Of a DNA stretch of 64,000 bases, positions 10,750 to 21,729 are shown piece by piece. The stretch's first letter is position 1. Each line of letters opens with the position of its first letter. The position numbers were made by a program, and so were the translations under genes. The notes under the pieces were generated by a model. It made no database searches, was not told where the DNA came from, and worked only from the letters and a program-made list of their open reading frames with translations. This DNA comes from Promethearchaeia archaeon (GTDB taxonomy: Archaea; Asgardarchaeota; Lokiarchaeia; Sigyniarchaeales; SOKP01). The stretch covers positions 47,999 to 111,998 of the forward strand of contig JAHQWK010000023.1 in assembly GCA_029856145.1 (NCBI GenBank). The letters are read 5' to 3'.

Positions 10750-13608
10750 ATGGAAGTTTTTTTGAAAAGGGCTGAACGTTCTTTTAAGAGTAAGATTGGA
10801 GAAGATAAAACAAATACTATTTTAAATAATATAAAAAAAGCTACTAATGAAATTCCTGCTAAATTCAGGAGAACAATTGGTTCAGAAATACCGAAATTCT
10901 TATTTAATTACTCACAAGAGATTGAAGATGTGTCTCCTGCGATTACTGAGGGTGTTTTGAATTATATTTTCATATTTGCAGAGTCATTGAAAGATCTCGT
11001 AAATAAGGATAGAAATCAAGTAAATCAAATGTTAATAAATAGAAGTAATAGTGAAATGCGAAATCTTTCAGATTTATTAAATGCATTTGTTGAAAAAGCA
11101 AAAAAAGGTGAAGCAATAGAAAATCTCGAAACTTTTGAAGATTTATTGATATATATGGTTGGTGGAAAAGCAGAAGTCACCCAGATGAACGATGTTGAAT
11201 TATTTTTTAAGCGAGCTGATAAGAATTTTTCTGAAAGATTAGGAGAAGTAAAATTTCAATTTTATTCAGAAGAACTTAAGAAATCATTCAAACAAATCGA
11301 TGAATTACATCGAGATCAAATGAGCTCCGAAATTTCAAAATATTTATTCAAGTTCTCCCAAAATATTGATAACTTTTCTACAGAAACATTAGACAGTATA
11401 TTGGCACAAATTTTGTTATTTTCTAATTCAATAACTGATTTAGATGGAAAAACATGGGATCAAATTAATCAAGAAATAAGAAGAAGAAGTAACAATAAAT
11501 TGCATTCTTTAGTTGATTTATTCAAAGCGTTTTTAGAAGAAGCTAAAGAAGGAAATTTATTAGAAAATAACAATGAACTTGAAGATATATTAACTCATTT
11601 ATTTGGAGAAGAAGAAGAGCGAGTTCAATTTACAGATATAGAAGCTTTTTTAAAAAGAGCAGAAAAAAAATATGCATTAATTCTCGGACAAGATATGATT
11701 CAAATGCTTATGGAAGAACTATTAGATGCAATTGATCAAATTCCCGAGCAACATAGAGAGTACCTCGGATCGGATCTTGCAAAATATTTATTTAAATATT
11801 CAGAAACCGCTTCAATTCACGATCCAGAGAATTTAGAATTAATATTTAATGGAGCAATTATGTTCGCTAATTCATTGGTCGATATTGGGGATTCAAATAA
11901 GGCAGAAGTTAATCAATTCATTATAAATAGATCGAATCATAAAGTCCGTGGATTATTCGATTTATATCTAGCATTTCTTGAAAAAAATAAAGTTCGTATG
12001 CCTTTTTCTCTAGAACCAAATTTTGATGAAATCCTTGTTCATACACTGGGGAGATATAGTGGTCCGAAAGTTCTAGAGCAAGGAGGATTAATTCATGACT
12101 TATTGTTAGATCATCATGAAGAAATTCCATCAGCAATCGAGCATTCAAGTTGGGCGAAAGCTTTAATTGAAATAATCCCTCGCTATTTAGATATTCTACC
12201 AAAAGCTGAAGGAGATCGAATTTTAGACTTTTTATGGGAAAACAAATTACCAGAGGATGAAATTATTGAGAAATATAGAACTAAAATTTTGGAATTTCCT
12301 AGAGAAAAAGAAAAAACATTCATGTTCAGATTAATGAATATGCTAACAAATCAGATTTTAGTTGATGAAGTGAAAGACAAAGTATTAGCAGGATCTTTAG
12401 CTCTTAGAATCCTTGGAGGCATTTTTGTGGAAATTTTTGGTGGACGAAATGCCCAAATACGAGCAATTCGGCTTAATCAATTATTAAAAGATAGAAAAGT
12501 TTCAAATTTAGAAAATAAAAAGAAAATTGATGAGCACATTAACAAAATACTGGAAGAAGATTTGAAAGCTATTCAAAAAAGAACTATGACAATAAACACT
12601 ATTATTCCAATATTGACTAAGAAAAGATATTTCATTAAAACTTACGATATAGTTACAAAAGACTTTCCAGAATTTATTGTCAAAATGATCACTGTGAGAG
12701 AGGAGGAGCGATTGAAGGATATTGGTGAAGAATATAAGAAGCCAGGCATTTCAGGAGAGTTAATACAACTAGTTAATGATTTTTTGATTGAGCTTGAATT
12801 AGCAAGAAGATTCTATAAAAAATATTTTGAAGAAATGTATTCAATAGCTATGGATGCTCAAAAAAATATGTTAACTATTAGAAAATTCTTTAAATCTTTG
12901 GTGGAACTTAGTGACAATATAGAAGCTATTGAGTTTTTTGAGAGACCTATTGCAAATACAGAACACACGATTTACATTTCGTTATTAAAATATTTGTATG
13001 AGTGTTTACCAGAAGTGTTTGAGATAACTCGAACCATTCTTGATGAACAAGAATATCAAAAGAAGATAATGAAATTAGATACTTATCTAAGTAATTGGAA
13101 ACTAGAACAACTAAATTTAGAAATCAGAGAAACTGAAAACAAAATTAATGAATATGAAGAGATGGAAGAATGGGACGCTACAGATAAGATAAGGAATTTA
13201 ACTAAATTTCTTAATAGGGACAAAAATGAGCTTAAATTCTATGATATAATGTTTAAACTCCTCAAAGAAACAGAAAAAGCTGGTGAAATTATAAATAAAA
13301 GATTAGATTTCTCAAAAAATCTTTTAAAATTTTCAGACTCTATAAAAAAGGTACATCCCAACCTCCCAGCAGCTTTAAATGATTACTTGGAAAATTTATA
13401 TGACTTCACTCAAGAAATAGATAAAATCATAGAAGAATTAAAAAAGAAAAGTTCTTCTGGTATTATATCTCCTTTTGATTTTAGAGAAAGGAATGATGCA
13501 GCAGAAATATCAAAAAAAGAATTAAAATCTCTCTGTTCAAATGAAGATTTTATGAATCATATTAAATCTATGTTAGAAATCTCAAAAACAAATAAGTTAC
13601 AATATTAA
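10750..13608 (+). CDS. Large hypothetical protein, 952 aa, with three N-terminal repeats of ~145 aa
   Basis: Repeats start at EVFLKRAERSF, DVELFFKRADKNF and DIEAFLKRAEKKY, with shared P/SxxxKFLFxYSQ and N(R)RSNxxxxxLxDLxxAFLE blocks. Confidence 0.85.
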   Translation: MEVFLKRAERSFKSKIGEDKTNTILNNIKKATNEIPAKFRRTIGSEIPKFLFNYSQEIEDVSPAITEGVLNYIFIFAESLKDLVNKDRNQVNQMLINRSNSEMRNLSDLLNAFVEKAKKGEAIENLETFEDLLIYMVGGKAEVTQMNDVELFFKRADKNFSERLGEVKFQFYSEELKKSFKQIDELHRDQMSSEISKYLFKFSQNIDNFSTETLDSILAQILLFSNSITDLDGKTWDQINQEIRRRSNNKLHSLVDLFKAFLEEAKEGNLLENNNELEDILTHLFGEEEERVQFTDIEAFLKRAEKKYALILGQDMIQMLMEELLDAIDQIPEQHREYLGSDLAKYLFKYSETASIHDPENLELIFNGAIMFANSLVDIGDSNKAEVNQFIINRSNHKVRGLFDLYLAFLEKNKVRMPFSLEPNFDEILVHTLGRYSGPKVLEQGGLIHDLLLDHHEEIPSAIEHSSWAKALIEIIPRYLDILPKAEGDRILDFLWENKLPEDEIIEKYRTKILEFPREKEKTFMFRLMNMLTNQILVDEVKDKVLAGSLALRILGGIFVEIFGGRNAQIRAIRLNQLLKDRKVSNLENKKKIDEHINKILEEDLKAIQKRTMTINTIIPILTKKRYFIKTYDIVTKDFPEFIVKMITVREEERLKDIGEEYKKPGISGELIQLVNDFLIELELARRFYKKYFEEMYSIAMDAQKNMLTIRKFFKSLVELSDNIEAIEFFERPIANTEHTIYISLLKYLYECLPEVFEITRTILDEQEYQKKIMKLDTYLSNWKLEQLNLEIRETENKINEYEEMEEWDATDKIRNLTKFLNRDKNELKFYDIMFKLLKETEKAGEIINKRLDFSKNLLKFSDSIKKVHPNLPAALNDYLENLYDFTQEIDKIIEELKKKSSSGIISPFDFRERNDAAEISKKELKSLCSNEDFMNHIKSMLEISKTNKLQY

Positions 13609-13622
13609 GAAAAGAATTTTAT

Positions 13623-15068
13623 TCAATCAATCTCAAGAATCCTTTTTACTAATTTTTTCTTTTCTGCTAAATTAGCTTGACGAGATATCATAATTCTTTG
13701 TGCTTGAGGAGACCCCGCTCCATGCATAGACTCTGTTTTATAACTGACAGAAGCTACACCCATAGTTAGGTTCTCTATAAAACGTAAAACTTTATATCTA
13801 TCTTCAGCACAAATTCCTTCACATGTAGTCAAGTACTTTTCAATTAAAGGCCCTATTTCTTCCGATTTAAGATCTGCCTCAGAAGGCATTGTACAAATCA
13901 TACCTCCTGCAATATCTTCAGCAAGTCTTCCAATTTCATAGGGAAAGCGTGTAACATTTTGTTTACATACATTAGCTAATAACATATCCATTTCATAGTT
14001 TCCTGCTTCTCTTTGAAAACCTAATGAACTACATGCAATCCCACAACTATATAAAGTTTCATTTAAATGTGTCATTTCAACAAGTTTATCTCTAATATGT
14101 GATGCTTTTTCAGTACCATTATATTCTGAGATTAGAGCTGTCGCTCCTATTAACACGTCTCCAACACCCACTTTACATCCACCATAAGATTGTCGGTGAA
14201 ATCCTGCAAATCGATTAACTAATTCTCCCGAAAATTCAACTTCACCCTTCATAAAAATATTTTCTTTAGGAATAAAGACATCATCGAAGATTACAAAAAT
14301 TTCTTGACCTCCATACTTGAAATTACCGATATCTAATTTACCATCTTCTATCTTCCGTGTATCGCACGATTGTCTCCCATATACTAATGTTATTCCCTTT
14401 TCATTTGTATCTATTCCAAAACTTACAGCATATTCCTCTTCACCTAGTCTTAATGAAAGAGTAGGCATAATGATTGCCCGATGTGAGTTAAGAAATCCTG
14501 TTTGATGTACTTTAGCCCCTCTAACTATGAGCCCATCATCATTCTCATTAACTATATGTAGATAAGCATCAGGATCTGGTTGATCTTTGGGTCTTTTACT
14601 TCGATCTCCCTTAGTATCTGTCATTGCCCCATCAACCATTAGATCTTGTATTTGAACTTCAGTCCAATATTTTATAAATCGTTTATGATAGTTTGTATTA
14701 TTTTTTTTATCCATTTCATAAGTAATACTGTATAAAGCATTCGCAGTGTCAAAACCTACACATCTTTGAAAACAACAGACTGTATATTGCCCCAATAATC
14801 TTTGCATTTTAACTTTTTTTACTAAATCCTCTGTAGATTGGTGAATATGAGTGAATCGATTTATGATTTCTCCAGTAAGATGTGATTTTGTCGTCATTAT
14901 ATCTTTATATTCTTCCATTTGGGCTAATTCATAAATCTTCATTACAGTATTAATTGAAGGTTTGATAATCGGATGATTCCAAAATTCCTTTACTTTTTCA
15001 CCAAACAAATATAAATTTACTGGACGTTTAATACTTTCTAAATACTCTTCAGGTGTTTTTAATGGCAT
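13623..15068 (-). CDS. 4-hydroxybutyryl-CoA dehydratase / 4-hydroxyphenylacetate 3-hydroxylase family protein, paralogue 1
   Basis: Family-typical ITRFTHIHQS-like and HRQSYGGCK regions. CxxxC (CFQRC) and H-x6-C (HRQSYGGC) match the AbfD 4Fe-4S ligand pattern. Confidence 0.87.
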   Translation of the reverse strand: MPLKTPEEYLESIKRPVNLYLFGEKVKEFWNHPIIKPSINTVMKIYELAQMEEYKDIMTTKSHLTGEIINRFTHIHQSTEDLVKKVKMQRLLGQYTVCCFQRCVGFDTANALYSITYEMDKKNNTNYHKRFIKYWTEVQIQDLMVDGAMTDTKGDRSKRPKDQPDPDAYLHIVNENDDGLIVRGAKVHQTGFLNSHRAIIMPTLSLRLGEEEYAVSFGIDTNEKGITLVYGRQSCDTRKIEDGKLDIGNFKYGGQEIFVIFDDVFIPKENIFMKGEVEFSGELVNRFAGFHRQSYGGCKVGVGDVLIGATALISEYNGTEKASHIRDKLVEMTHLNETLYSCGIACSSLGFQREAGNYEMDMLLANVCKQNVTRFPYEIGRLAEDIAGGMICTMPSEADLKSEEIGPLIEKYLTTCEGICAEDRYKVLRFIENLTMGVASVSYKTESMHGAGSPQAQRIMISRQANLAEKKKLVKRILEID

Positions 15069-15168
15069 GATCTAGTTAATTCTTATAATTTTGTATTAGT
15101 TAATTAGAAGAAAATTGAATTTTTATAGATACCTAAATTAAATAATGAGAGAAATTAAGCTTTTAATT

Positions 15169-16872
15169 CTATTTTTTTCTATTTACACACGCTTTGATAA
15201 AGTCTAAGTAAAGGGGGGATGGATTATACGGACGTGATTTAAATTCGGGATGGAATTGAGTACCAACCATCCAATGATCTTTTCTATCTAATTCTATACT
15301 ATTAATTATTTTTCCAGTTTCATCTCGGCTAGATACTCGCAAACCTTTTTCTTTGGCTTCAATATTTATAAATTTCTCTTGAATGTGAAATCTATGTCGA
15401 TACCGTTCAAATATTTCCTCTTGTTTATATGCTTCATAAAGCCGTGTACCTTTCTCAACAACTATTTTTTGAGCACCTAATCTCATAGTGCCACCAATTT
15501 CAGTTACTCCTTTCTGACTTTCTAAAATATCTACAACGGGATATGGAGTATTAGGATCAATTTCAGTTGAATTTGCTTTTTTTAAACCCAGATATTTTCT
15601 ACAGAAAGCTACAAAAAATAATTGAGCTCCGAAGCATATTCCAAGAAAGGGAATTTTTTCTTCCATAGCATATTCTGCTGATTTTATCATCCCTTCTACT
15701 GCTCTTTCCCCAAATCCAGGAGTAAGTAAAATACCATCACAATCTTTCAGCTGTTCCATAATATTTGTATTTCCTTCTATATTAACCATTTTCAATTCTG
15801 TTTTATACCCTAAATGAGCAGCAGCGTCTTCTAAAGCAACATTAATAGAAATATAAGAATCTGAAATGTTAAAATATTTTCCTGGCATTCCGATTTTAAC
15901 GGTTTTTTTAGCTTTTTTAAATAGTTCAACCATCTTTACCCATTCAGAGTAATTTGTTACCTCACTATAGGCAACCAATTTTGCCTTCAAATCAATAAGT
16001 TCGCAAATAAGATCTCCTAATCCCTGTTCCTCGAACAATAGAGGTAATTCATAAACGATTTCTAAATCTGGGTTAGAAATTACAGCATTTTCGGGGACGT
16101 TAGAATATAGGGATATTTTTCTTTTAATGTCATTATCTAAAGGTTTTTCGCTTCTGCCTATTATTAAATCGGGTTGTAATCCTAGACTTTGGAGCATCTT
16201 CACACTATGCTGCGTCGGCTTTGATTTCTGTTGCCCTACAGCTCTAGAATAAGGAATAAGAGTAACATGAACAAAAGCAGTTCGCTTTGGATATGCTAAT
16301 TTTAATTGTCGAAATGCTTCTAGAAATATGCTTGATTCTAAATCTCCTACTGTACCTCCACATTCAATTAATAACACATCTAAATCTTCTTTTTCAGCAA
16401 TTTCCATTAATCGTTCCTTTATTATATCTGTTACATGCGGTATTATTTGAACAGTTTTCCCCAAAAATCTTCCCTTTCTTTCACTAAGGATTGTAGAAAG
16501 ATAAATTTGGCCTGATGTTATATTATGGGATGGGTGCATCTCAATTCCTAGTATTCTAGAATAAGTGCCAAAATCCTGATCAATTTCAGAAATTCTATAT
16601 GATCTTTCATCAGATCCAGGGACTGGTCTAAAATTCCATACATCTTCGGTAATAAAACATTCTCCATGCTCAATTGGGTTCAGAGTCCCGGGATCTACAT
16701 TTAAATATGGATCTATTTTAACTACTGATACTTTAAAACCACGAAATTGAAGTACCTTACCAATACTGGCAGTTGCGACGCCCTTGCCATAGCCTATTAT
16801 AATGAAATATTATAATATTATGCCAGACATCACACCGCCCGTTACAAATACAAATTTACTACTCGAATTCAT
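15169..16872 (-). CDS. pyrG: CTP synthase, interrupted in the P-loop by a ~30-nt hairpin insertion containing a stop
   Basis: Track ORF (15169-16539) lacks the N terminus. Upstream in the same frame: MNSSSKFVFVTGGVMSG-[IILstopYFIII]-GYGKGVATASIGKVLQFRGFKVSVVKIDPYLNVDPGTLNPIEHGECFITED...GIEMHPSH. Confidence 0.92.
16789..16818 (-). other. 30-nt hairpin insertion within the pyrG P-loop
   Basis: Minus strand: TCTGGCATA-ATATTATAATATTTCATTATAATAGGCTAT-GGCAAGGGC. TATTATAAT/ATTATAATA 9-bp stem, 5-nt loop, in-frame TAA. Boundaries can shift by a few nt. Confidence 0.85.
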
Positions 16873-17161
16873 AATTTATACTACTATTTTAAAAACCAAT
16901 TTAATTTTTAATCAAACTATTTAAACAAAATTATAAAAAGAAAGCAATTTTTAAAAGAATTTCTAAATCATTACATAAGTTACTTCATGATACTTTCAGT
17001 TATTTTCCTTTAAAAATTCGATCGCTTTTTGTAATTAATGATTTTATCGCTGTTATAGAATAAAATCTTCAATATTAAGTTTATTCTTATTTTATGATGC
17101 CCGCATGAAAAAATATATAAAATAAAAAGAACATTAAAGTGAACTAAGATTATTTAAAAAC

Positions 17162-18373
17162 TTATTCAAATTCAAAGACTACCTTAAGTGAGTCATGTTC
17201 ACTCTTGTTTGAAGCCACTTCCAATGCCTCTTTATATTTTTCCAAGGAAAACTTATGAGTTATAAAATCGCTCACCTTGACTTGTCCAGATGATATTAAA
17301 GCTAAAGCAATTTGCAAAGTTCGTTTTTTCTCACCATTAATAATTTCAGTACCAAAGGTATTTGAGGCAATAACAGTTATTTCTTTAACAAATAATGGTG
17401 TCCAATCGAGTTCCAAATTAGCAGGTTGTCCTATTAATATGAGAGTCCCTTTTGGTTTTACTAATCTAAGGCTAGTAGTTAAAGATGATGGAATTCCTAC
17501 ACAATCAAAAATAATGTCCGCACCACCCCCGACAAGTAATGGATCTTGTAATGGTGGTGACACTGTCCTTACTCCTAATTTTCTTGCGATTTTTCTTATA
17601 AATGTACTCTTACTTGCTAAAAAAACCTCATCTGCACCCATTTTCGTCGCTAAATCAATTTGAGACTGTCTTGTATCAATAGCTATGATTTTACAATTTG
17701 AGAATGCTTTCAAGGCTAATATCGAACATAATCCCATTACCCCACATCCAACAATTATTACTTTTTCATTTTCTTTTGGAATCTTTTTCAATACTCCATG
17801 AATTGAACCTGCTAAGGGTTCGGAAATCAAAGCATCTTCAAAAGAAATTGAATCTGAAATCTTTAAAACCTGATTTTTATGCGCAATAACATATTCTCCC
17901 CACCCTCCACCAGTATCTTTACAAAAACCCATCATAAATCCTGGAGAAATATCACCTTTATCGACATTATAACATAAAATAAAATCTCCTTCTTTGCAAG
18001 CATCACATAATTCAAGGCCCCTTACTTCACAACTTAGGACTTCATCAATTAATACTCTATCTCCAACAGATAAATTCTTCACATTTGCTCCTACTTCAGT
18101 AATAGTCCCTACAATTTCATGACCTGGAACTGCAGGAGTAGATATAAAATTAAGTTGATAAGTAGATTGCTTAATCTCTAATATATGGATATCTGTTCCA
18201 CAAATACCTCCTAATTTTACCTTTATTTTAACCCAATTATCATTGATTAATTCTGGTTCAGGAACATCATCATATGTTACTAATTCATGGATTTTAGATG
18301 TAAAATTAGGATCTGATCTCTTTTTATTTAATAATTCGAGAAATTTTTCAGCGGTTATTCTTAAAGCTTTCAT
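17162..18373 (-). CDS. Zinc-dependent medium-chain alcohol/polyol dehydrogenase
   Basis: GGICGTDIHILE, PAVPGHEIVGTITEVG, VIIVGCGVMGLCSILALKA Rossmann motif. Confidence 0.93.
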   Translation of the reverse strand: MKALRITAEKFLELLNKKRSDPNFTSKIHELVTYDDVPEPELINDNWVKIKVKLGGICGTDIHILEIKQSTYQLNFISTPAVPGHEIVGTITEVGANVKNLSVGDRVLIDEVLSCEVRGLELCDACKEGDFILCYNVDKGDISPGFMMGFCKDTGGGWGEYVIAHKNQVLKISDSISFEDALISEPLAGSIHGVLKKIPKENEKVIIVGCGVMGLCSILALKAFSNCKIIAIDTRQSQIDLATKMGADEVFLASKSTFIRKIARKLGVRTVSPPLQDPLLVGGGADIIFDCVGIPSSLTTSLRLVKPKGTLILIGQPANLELDWTPLFVKEITVIASNTFGTEIINGEKKRTLQIALALISSGQVKVSDFITHKFSLEKYKEALEVASNKSEHDSLKVVFEFE

Positions 18374-18447
18374 ATTACAAATTTTATTTTAATTCCAATT
18401 ATATTTTTACAATTATTTCATAAATAAAAGAATAAGAAAGTAGAAAT

Positions 18448-20169
18448 TTATAAAATTCCCATACTACCCATAAGTTTTGTTGTGTCTGGTGTTTCAAACC
18501 CAATCTTCACATCTAAGACTGCAGGTTTTCCAGAATTTTTAGCTCTTTCGAATGCAGGTTTTATCTCATTAGGATCAGTTATAACTTCCCCGTAACAACC
18601 AAAACTTTCTGCACATTTTGCATAATCAAATTCTGGCAAGTCTACATCAATATAACGTTTCCCTTTAAAAAGTTTCTGTCCAGATTTAATCATACCCCAT
18701 GAACTATTATTAGCTATAACATATACTAGATTTTTTAAATTTAATCTCACAGCGGTTTCTAAATCTTGCACATTAATCATAAATGCCCCATCACCTGCTA
18801 TTGCCACTACCTGTTTATCAGGTTTTGCTAATTTAGCACCAATTCCATAAGGTACAGCAGTACCTAATTGGCCCATACCTGTAGCGGCTAGAGTTGAGAG
18901 TGGTTTTCGTATATTGTAATCATAAATTTGTTCTGCTGCAGAAACAGAAATATCTCCCCCATCAAGTATTAAAATAGCATCTTCATCCATTTCTTCAAAG
19001 ATATCTTTAAGGAGTCTTTTTGGCATTATAGGGATTTTATCTTTGGATAATTTCTTATTTAATTTTTCAATATTATTCTGTCGAGTTTGAATAAGTTCTT
19101 CTAACCATTCTCTACTATCTACTCTATCTATTTTTTTTACTTTTTCAAGGATTTGGGTCAAAAATTGCTTACAATCACCAATAATACCCAATGTTATTGG
19201 TTTCGCACGGCCAATTATTGAAGGATCAATATCTACCTGGATTAAAGTTTGAGAATCTTTCCAAAAAGGCTCATCGCCATGCGCCAGAGTCCATGAAAAT
19301 TTACATCCTAGAGCAATAATCACGTCTGCTTCTGGTATTATTTTTAATCCCATACCAGCAACACCTGCTCCAAATAAATATTGTGATTTTTCTGGTATAG
19401 TACCTATTCCAGAACTAGTCGTTATTACAGGTAGTTGTAAATAATCAACAAATTCTTCTAATTCATTCCAAGCTTCTGCTCGTGAAACCCCTCCTCCTGA
19501 TACTATTAATGGTTTTTCTGCATTTAATAATAGTTCTAAAGCTTCTTCTATTAATTCATCCTTAATAGCCGGCTTTTCAATAGCACGATATTTTTCAATA
19601 TTTAAAATTTCTAGTTGATCCTCTTCAATCTCCTCAAGAAAAGCATCCTCAAATATTTCTAATAAAACAGGTTGAGATCGACCACCTAATGCTTCTCTAA
19701 ATGCTTTATGAACCGCATCTGGGATTTCTTTGAGTTTGCGAATACTTTTCTGATATTTTGTTATTGGTTTATACATTGTAATTTGATCAAGACTGCCTTG
19801 TAAAGTAAAAGAGTCCTGAAACTCAGAATTTACTTGAGGTACAATTGCAATAATAGGAATATTATCAGCCCAAGCGGCACCAACTCCGGATATTAGATTT
19901 ATGGCTCCAGGACCAGCTGTTCCAAAACAGATACCTGGAGTGTTTGTTACTCTCGTCCACGCATCAGCTGCATGACCTGCTGATGCTTCATGTCTGAATA
20001 AAACAGTATCTATTCCTTGTTCTCTCCCCCATTTGTATATTGCATCGTACATGTTTAAAAATTGTCCACCAGGGACACCGAATAAATATTTAATATTTTC
20101 CTTTAGAAGACATTTTACTAATACGTCTCCACCATTTATCATTTTCTTTTCTTCCGCCATAATATTCAC
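18448..20169 (-). CDS. Thiamine-pyrophosphate enzyme (acetolactate synthase-like)
   Basis: YLFGVPGGQFLNMYDAI, FRHEASAGHAADAWTRVT, GPGAINLISG, GDGAFMINVQDLETAVRLNLKNLVYVIANNSSWGM. Substrate not assignable. Confidence 0.92.
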   Translation of the reverse strand: MNIMAEEKKMINGGDVLVKCLLKENIKYLFGVPGGQFLNMYDAIYKWGREQGIDTVLFRHEASAGHAADAWTRVTNTPGICFGTAGPGAINLISGVGAAWADNIPIIAIVPQVNSEFQDSFTLQGSLDQITMYKPITKYQKSIRKLKEIPDAVHKAFREALGGRSQPVLLEIFEDAFLEEIEEDQLEILNIEKYRAIEKPAIKDELIEEALELLLNAEKPLIVSGGGVSRAEAWNELEEFVDYLQLPVITTSSGIGTIPEKSQYLFGAGVAGMGLKIIPEADVIIALGCKFSWTLAHGDEPFWKDSQTLIQVDIDPSIIGRAKPITLGIIGDCKQFLTQILEKVKKIDRVDSREWLEELIQTRQNNIEKLNKKLSKDKIPIMPKRLLKDIFEEMDEDAILILDGGDISVSAAEQIYDYNIRKPLSTLAATGMGQLGTAVPYGIGAKLAKPDKQVVAIAGDGAFMINVQDLETAVRLNLKNLVYVIANNSSWGMIKSGQKLFKGKRYIDVDLPEFDYAKCAESFGCYGEVITDPNEIKPAFERAKNSGKPAVLDVKIGFETPDTTKLMGSMGIL

Positions 20170-20227
20170 TTAATTTAAAACATTTCATAAAGATTGATTT
20201 AAACTTTATATTTTTTAGTTTAAATAA

Positions 20228-21202
20228 TTATCTAATTACTTTAATATCATAAGATAAAGGTTCAGGAATGCTTTGGACAATATTGTGCTTGATGTTAAGC
20301 TTTTCTAATGCATTGAGTGAAGTAATAAATTGCGGAATTTCCTTTAATTGATTGTAGCTTAAATCTAATTCTTTAAGTTGTGTTAATTTTTTTAGAGAGA
20401 AAGGTAATTTTTTTAATCCAATTCTTCGGAGGGTTAACTTTTTTAAATAAATTAAGGATCCTATTGATTCTGGAATTGATGATATTACAACGTCATTATG
20501 GGTATATTTTCTTAATGAACATAAGTACACATCAAGATCTTGTAGTTTAGAAAGAGAATTGACGATATCTGTGTTATTTTTAATAAATTTCCAATTAAAA
20601 TAATTAAAATTTAAAATTTCGACATGTCTATCTTTGATAGCTAACCAAGGTTCACCATTTTTAATATCGCTTAAAGTTTCAAAATGCTTATAACTAAAAG
20701 GATCTATCACATAATTTCTTTTACCCTTAGCAAACAGCACTTCCAAATCTAAAAAAAATTTTGATTCTTGAGGAACTACTCCAATTTTGGTAGAGAATTG
20801 ATCATTCCAGTTGATTAAATCCTTTTTCATCAACTTTAATTGAGGAGAATCAAATTTCTCCATGGAATTAAAAAATAGATTTAAAACTAATGGGGATCTT
20901 TCATGATGAATGGCCCATCTTAAAGCAGAAAGACCATATTCTAGATAATTATGAATTATATATTTTGCTACTGAAGCTCTCACAATCGCGTTTTCATCAG
21001 ATATCAAGTAATTCTCTAGGATTTTAAATATCTTTTCACTCTGAACATTTAAATTTTCCAAGGTTTTAATGCTCTCTACACGAATCTCTATGTTATCACT
21101 ACCCTCAATTAATGAAATTAACAGTTCTACTGCATTTTCTCTTACTAAATCTCCAGTTGATAGGTCCTTTTGGATTTTTTCTGGTGTTAGAGATTCTTTC
21201 AT
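20228..21202 (-). CDS. HEAT-like / leucine-rich repeat protein
   Basis: N-terminal alpha-helical repeats, then LRRs: LTQLKELDLSYNQLKEIPQFITSLNALEKLNIKHN. Confidence 0.85.
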   Translation of the reverse strand: MKESLTPEKIQKDLSTGDLVRENAVELLISLIEGSDNIEIRVESIKTLENLNVQSEKIFKILENYLISDENAIVRASVAKYIIHNYLEYGLSALRWAIHHERSPLVLNLFFNSMEKFDSPQLKLMKKDLINWNDQFSTKIGVVPQESKFFLDLEVLFAKGKRNYVIDPFSYKHFETLSDIKNGEPWLAIKDRHVEILNFNYFNWKFIKNNTDIVNSLSKLQDLDVYLCSLRKYTHNDVVISSIPESIGSLIYLKKLTLRRIGLKKLPFSLKKLTQLKELDLSYNQLKEIPQFITSLNALEKLNIKHNIVQSIPEPLSYDIKVIR

Positions 21203-21341
21203 TTACCTATTTAAGATTAATATTTCTTAAAAACCAAATATATATCAAATCTTATTAAGATTAATATTTCATAAAAACTGAATATTTATCAGCTAACAAT
21301 TAATATATACTCGAAGATTTTATGAAAGTACGATTTTTGGT

Positions 21342-21704
21342 GTGGTTGTTGTGATTGATGAGAGGAGAATTGTTTGGAAGAAGTGCAAAAATTGTGGTTT
21401 TTTGCAGCATAAGACACATTTAAGGTGTTTAGAATGTAAGAAGGGAGATTTTGAAACGGTTGAAGTATCTGGATCATGCAAGTTATTATCTTATACAATT
21501 TTAACAGCACCTCCAGCAGAATTTCGAGATAAAATATCTTATGCAATTGGTATTGTAGAATTTGAAAATGGAATTAAAGGGCTTGGACAAATCACAACTC
21601 AAGATAATTTACATATTGGAATGAAATTAAAACCTATATACAAAAAGATTTGTGAAAATTTAGATGGAAAGGAAATTCATGCTTATGTTTTTGAACCAAT
21701 ATAA
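21342..21704 (+). CDS. DUF35-type Zn-ribbon/OB-fold protein
   Basis: CKNCGFLQHKTHLRCLECKKGDFETVEVSGSCKLLSYTIL; OB-fold C terminus. GTG start. Confidence 0.87.
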   Translation: MVVVIDERRIVWKKCKNCGFLQHKTHLRCLECKKGDFETVEVSGSCKLLSYTILTAPPAEFRDKISYAIGIVEFENGIKGLGQITTQDNLHIGMKLKPIYKKICENLDGKEIHAYVFEPI

Positions 21705-21729
21705 TATTTAAAAAAGTGGTTAAAATACT

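Noticed and set aside
16789-16872. Canonical bulge-helix-bulge intron in pyrG
   Set aside because: A CAUA/UAUG 4-bp helix with a GGC bulge exists, but symmetric cleavage would remove 31 nt and shift the frame. The in-frame restoration needs 30 nt, so a standard BHB intron is not asserted.
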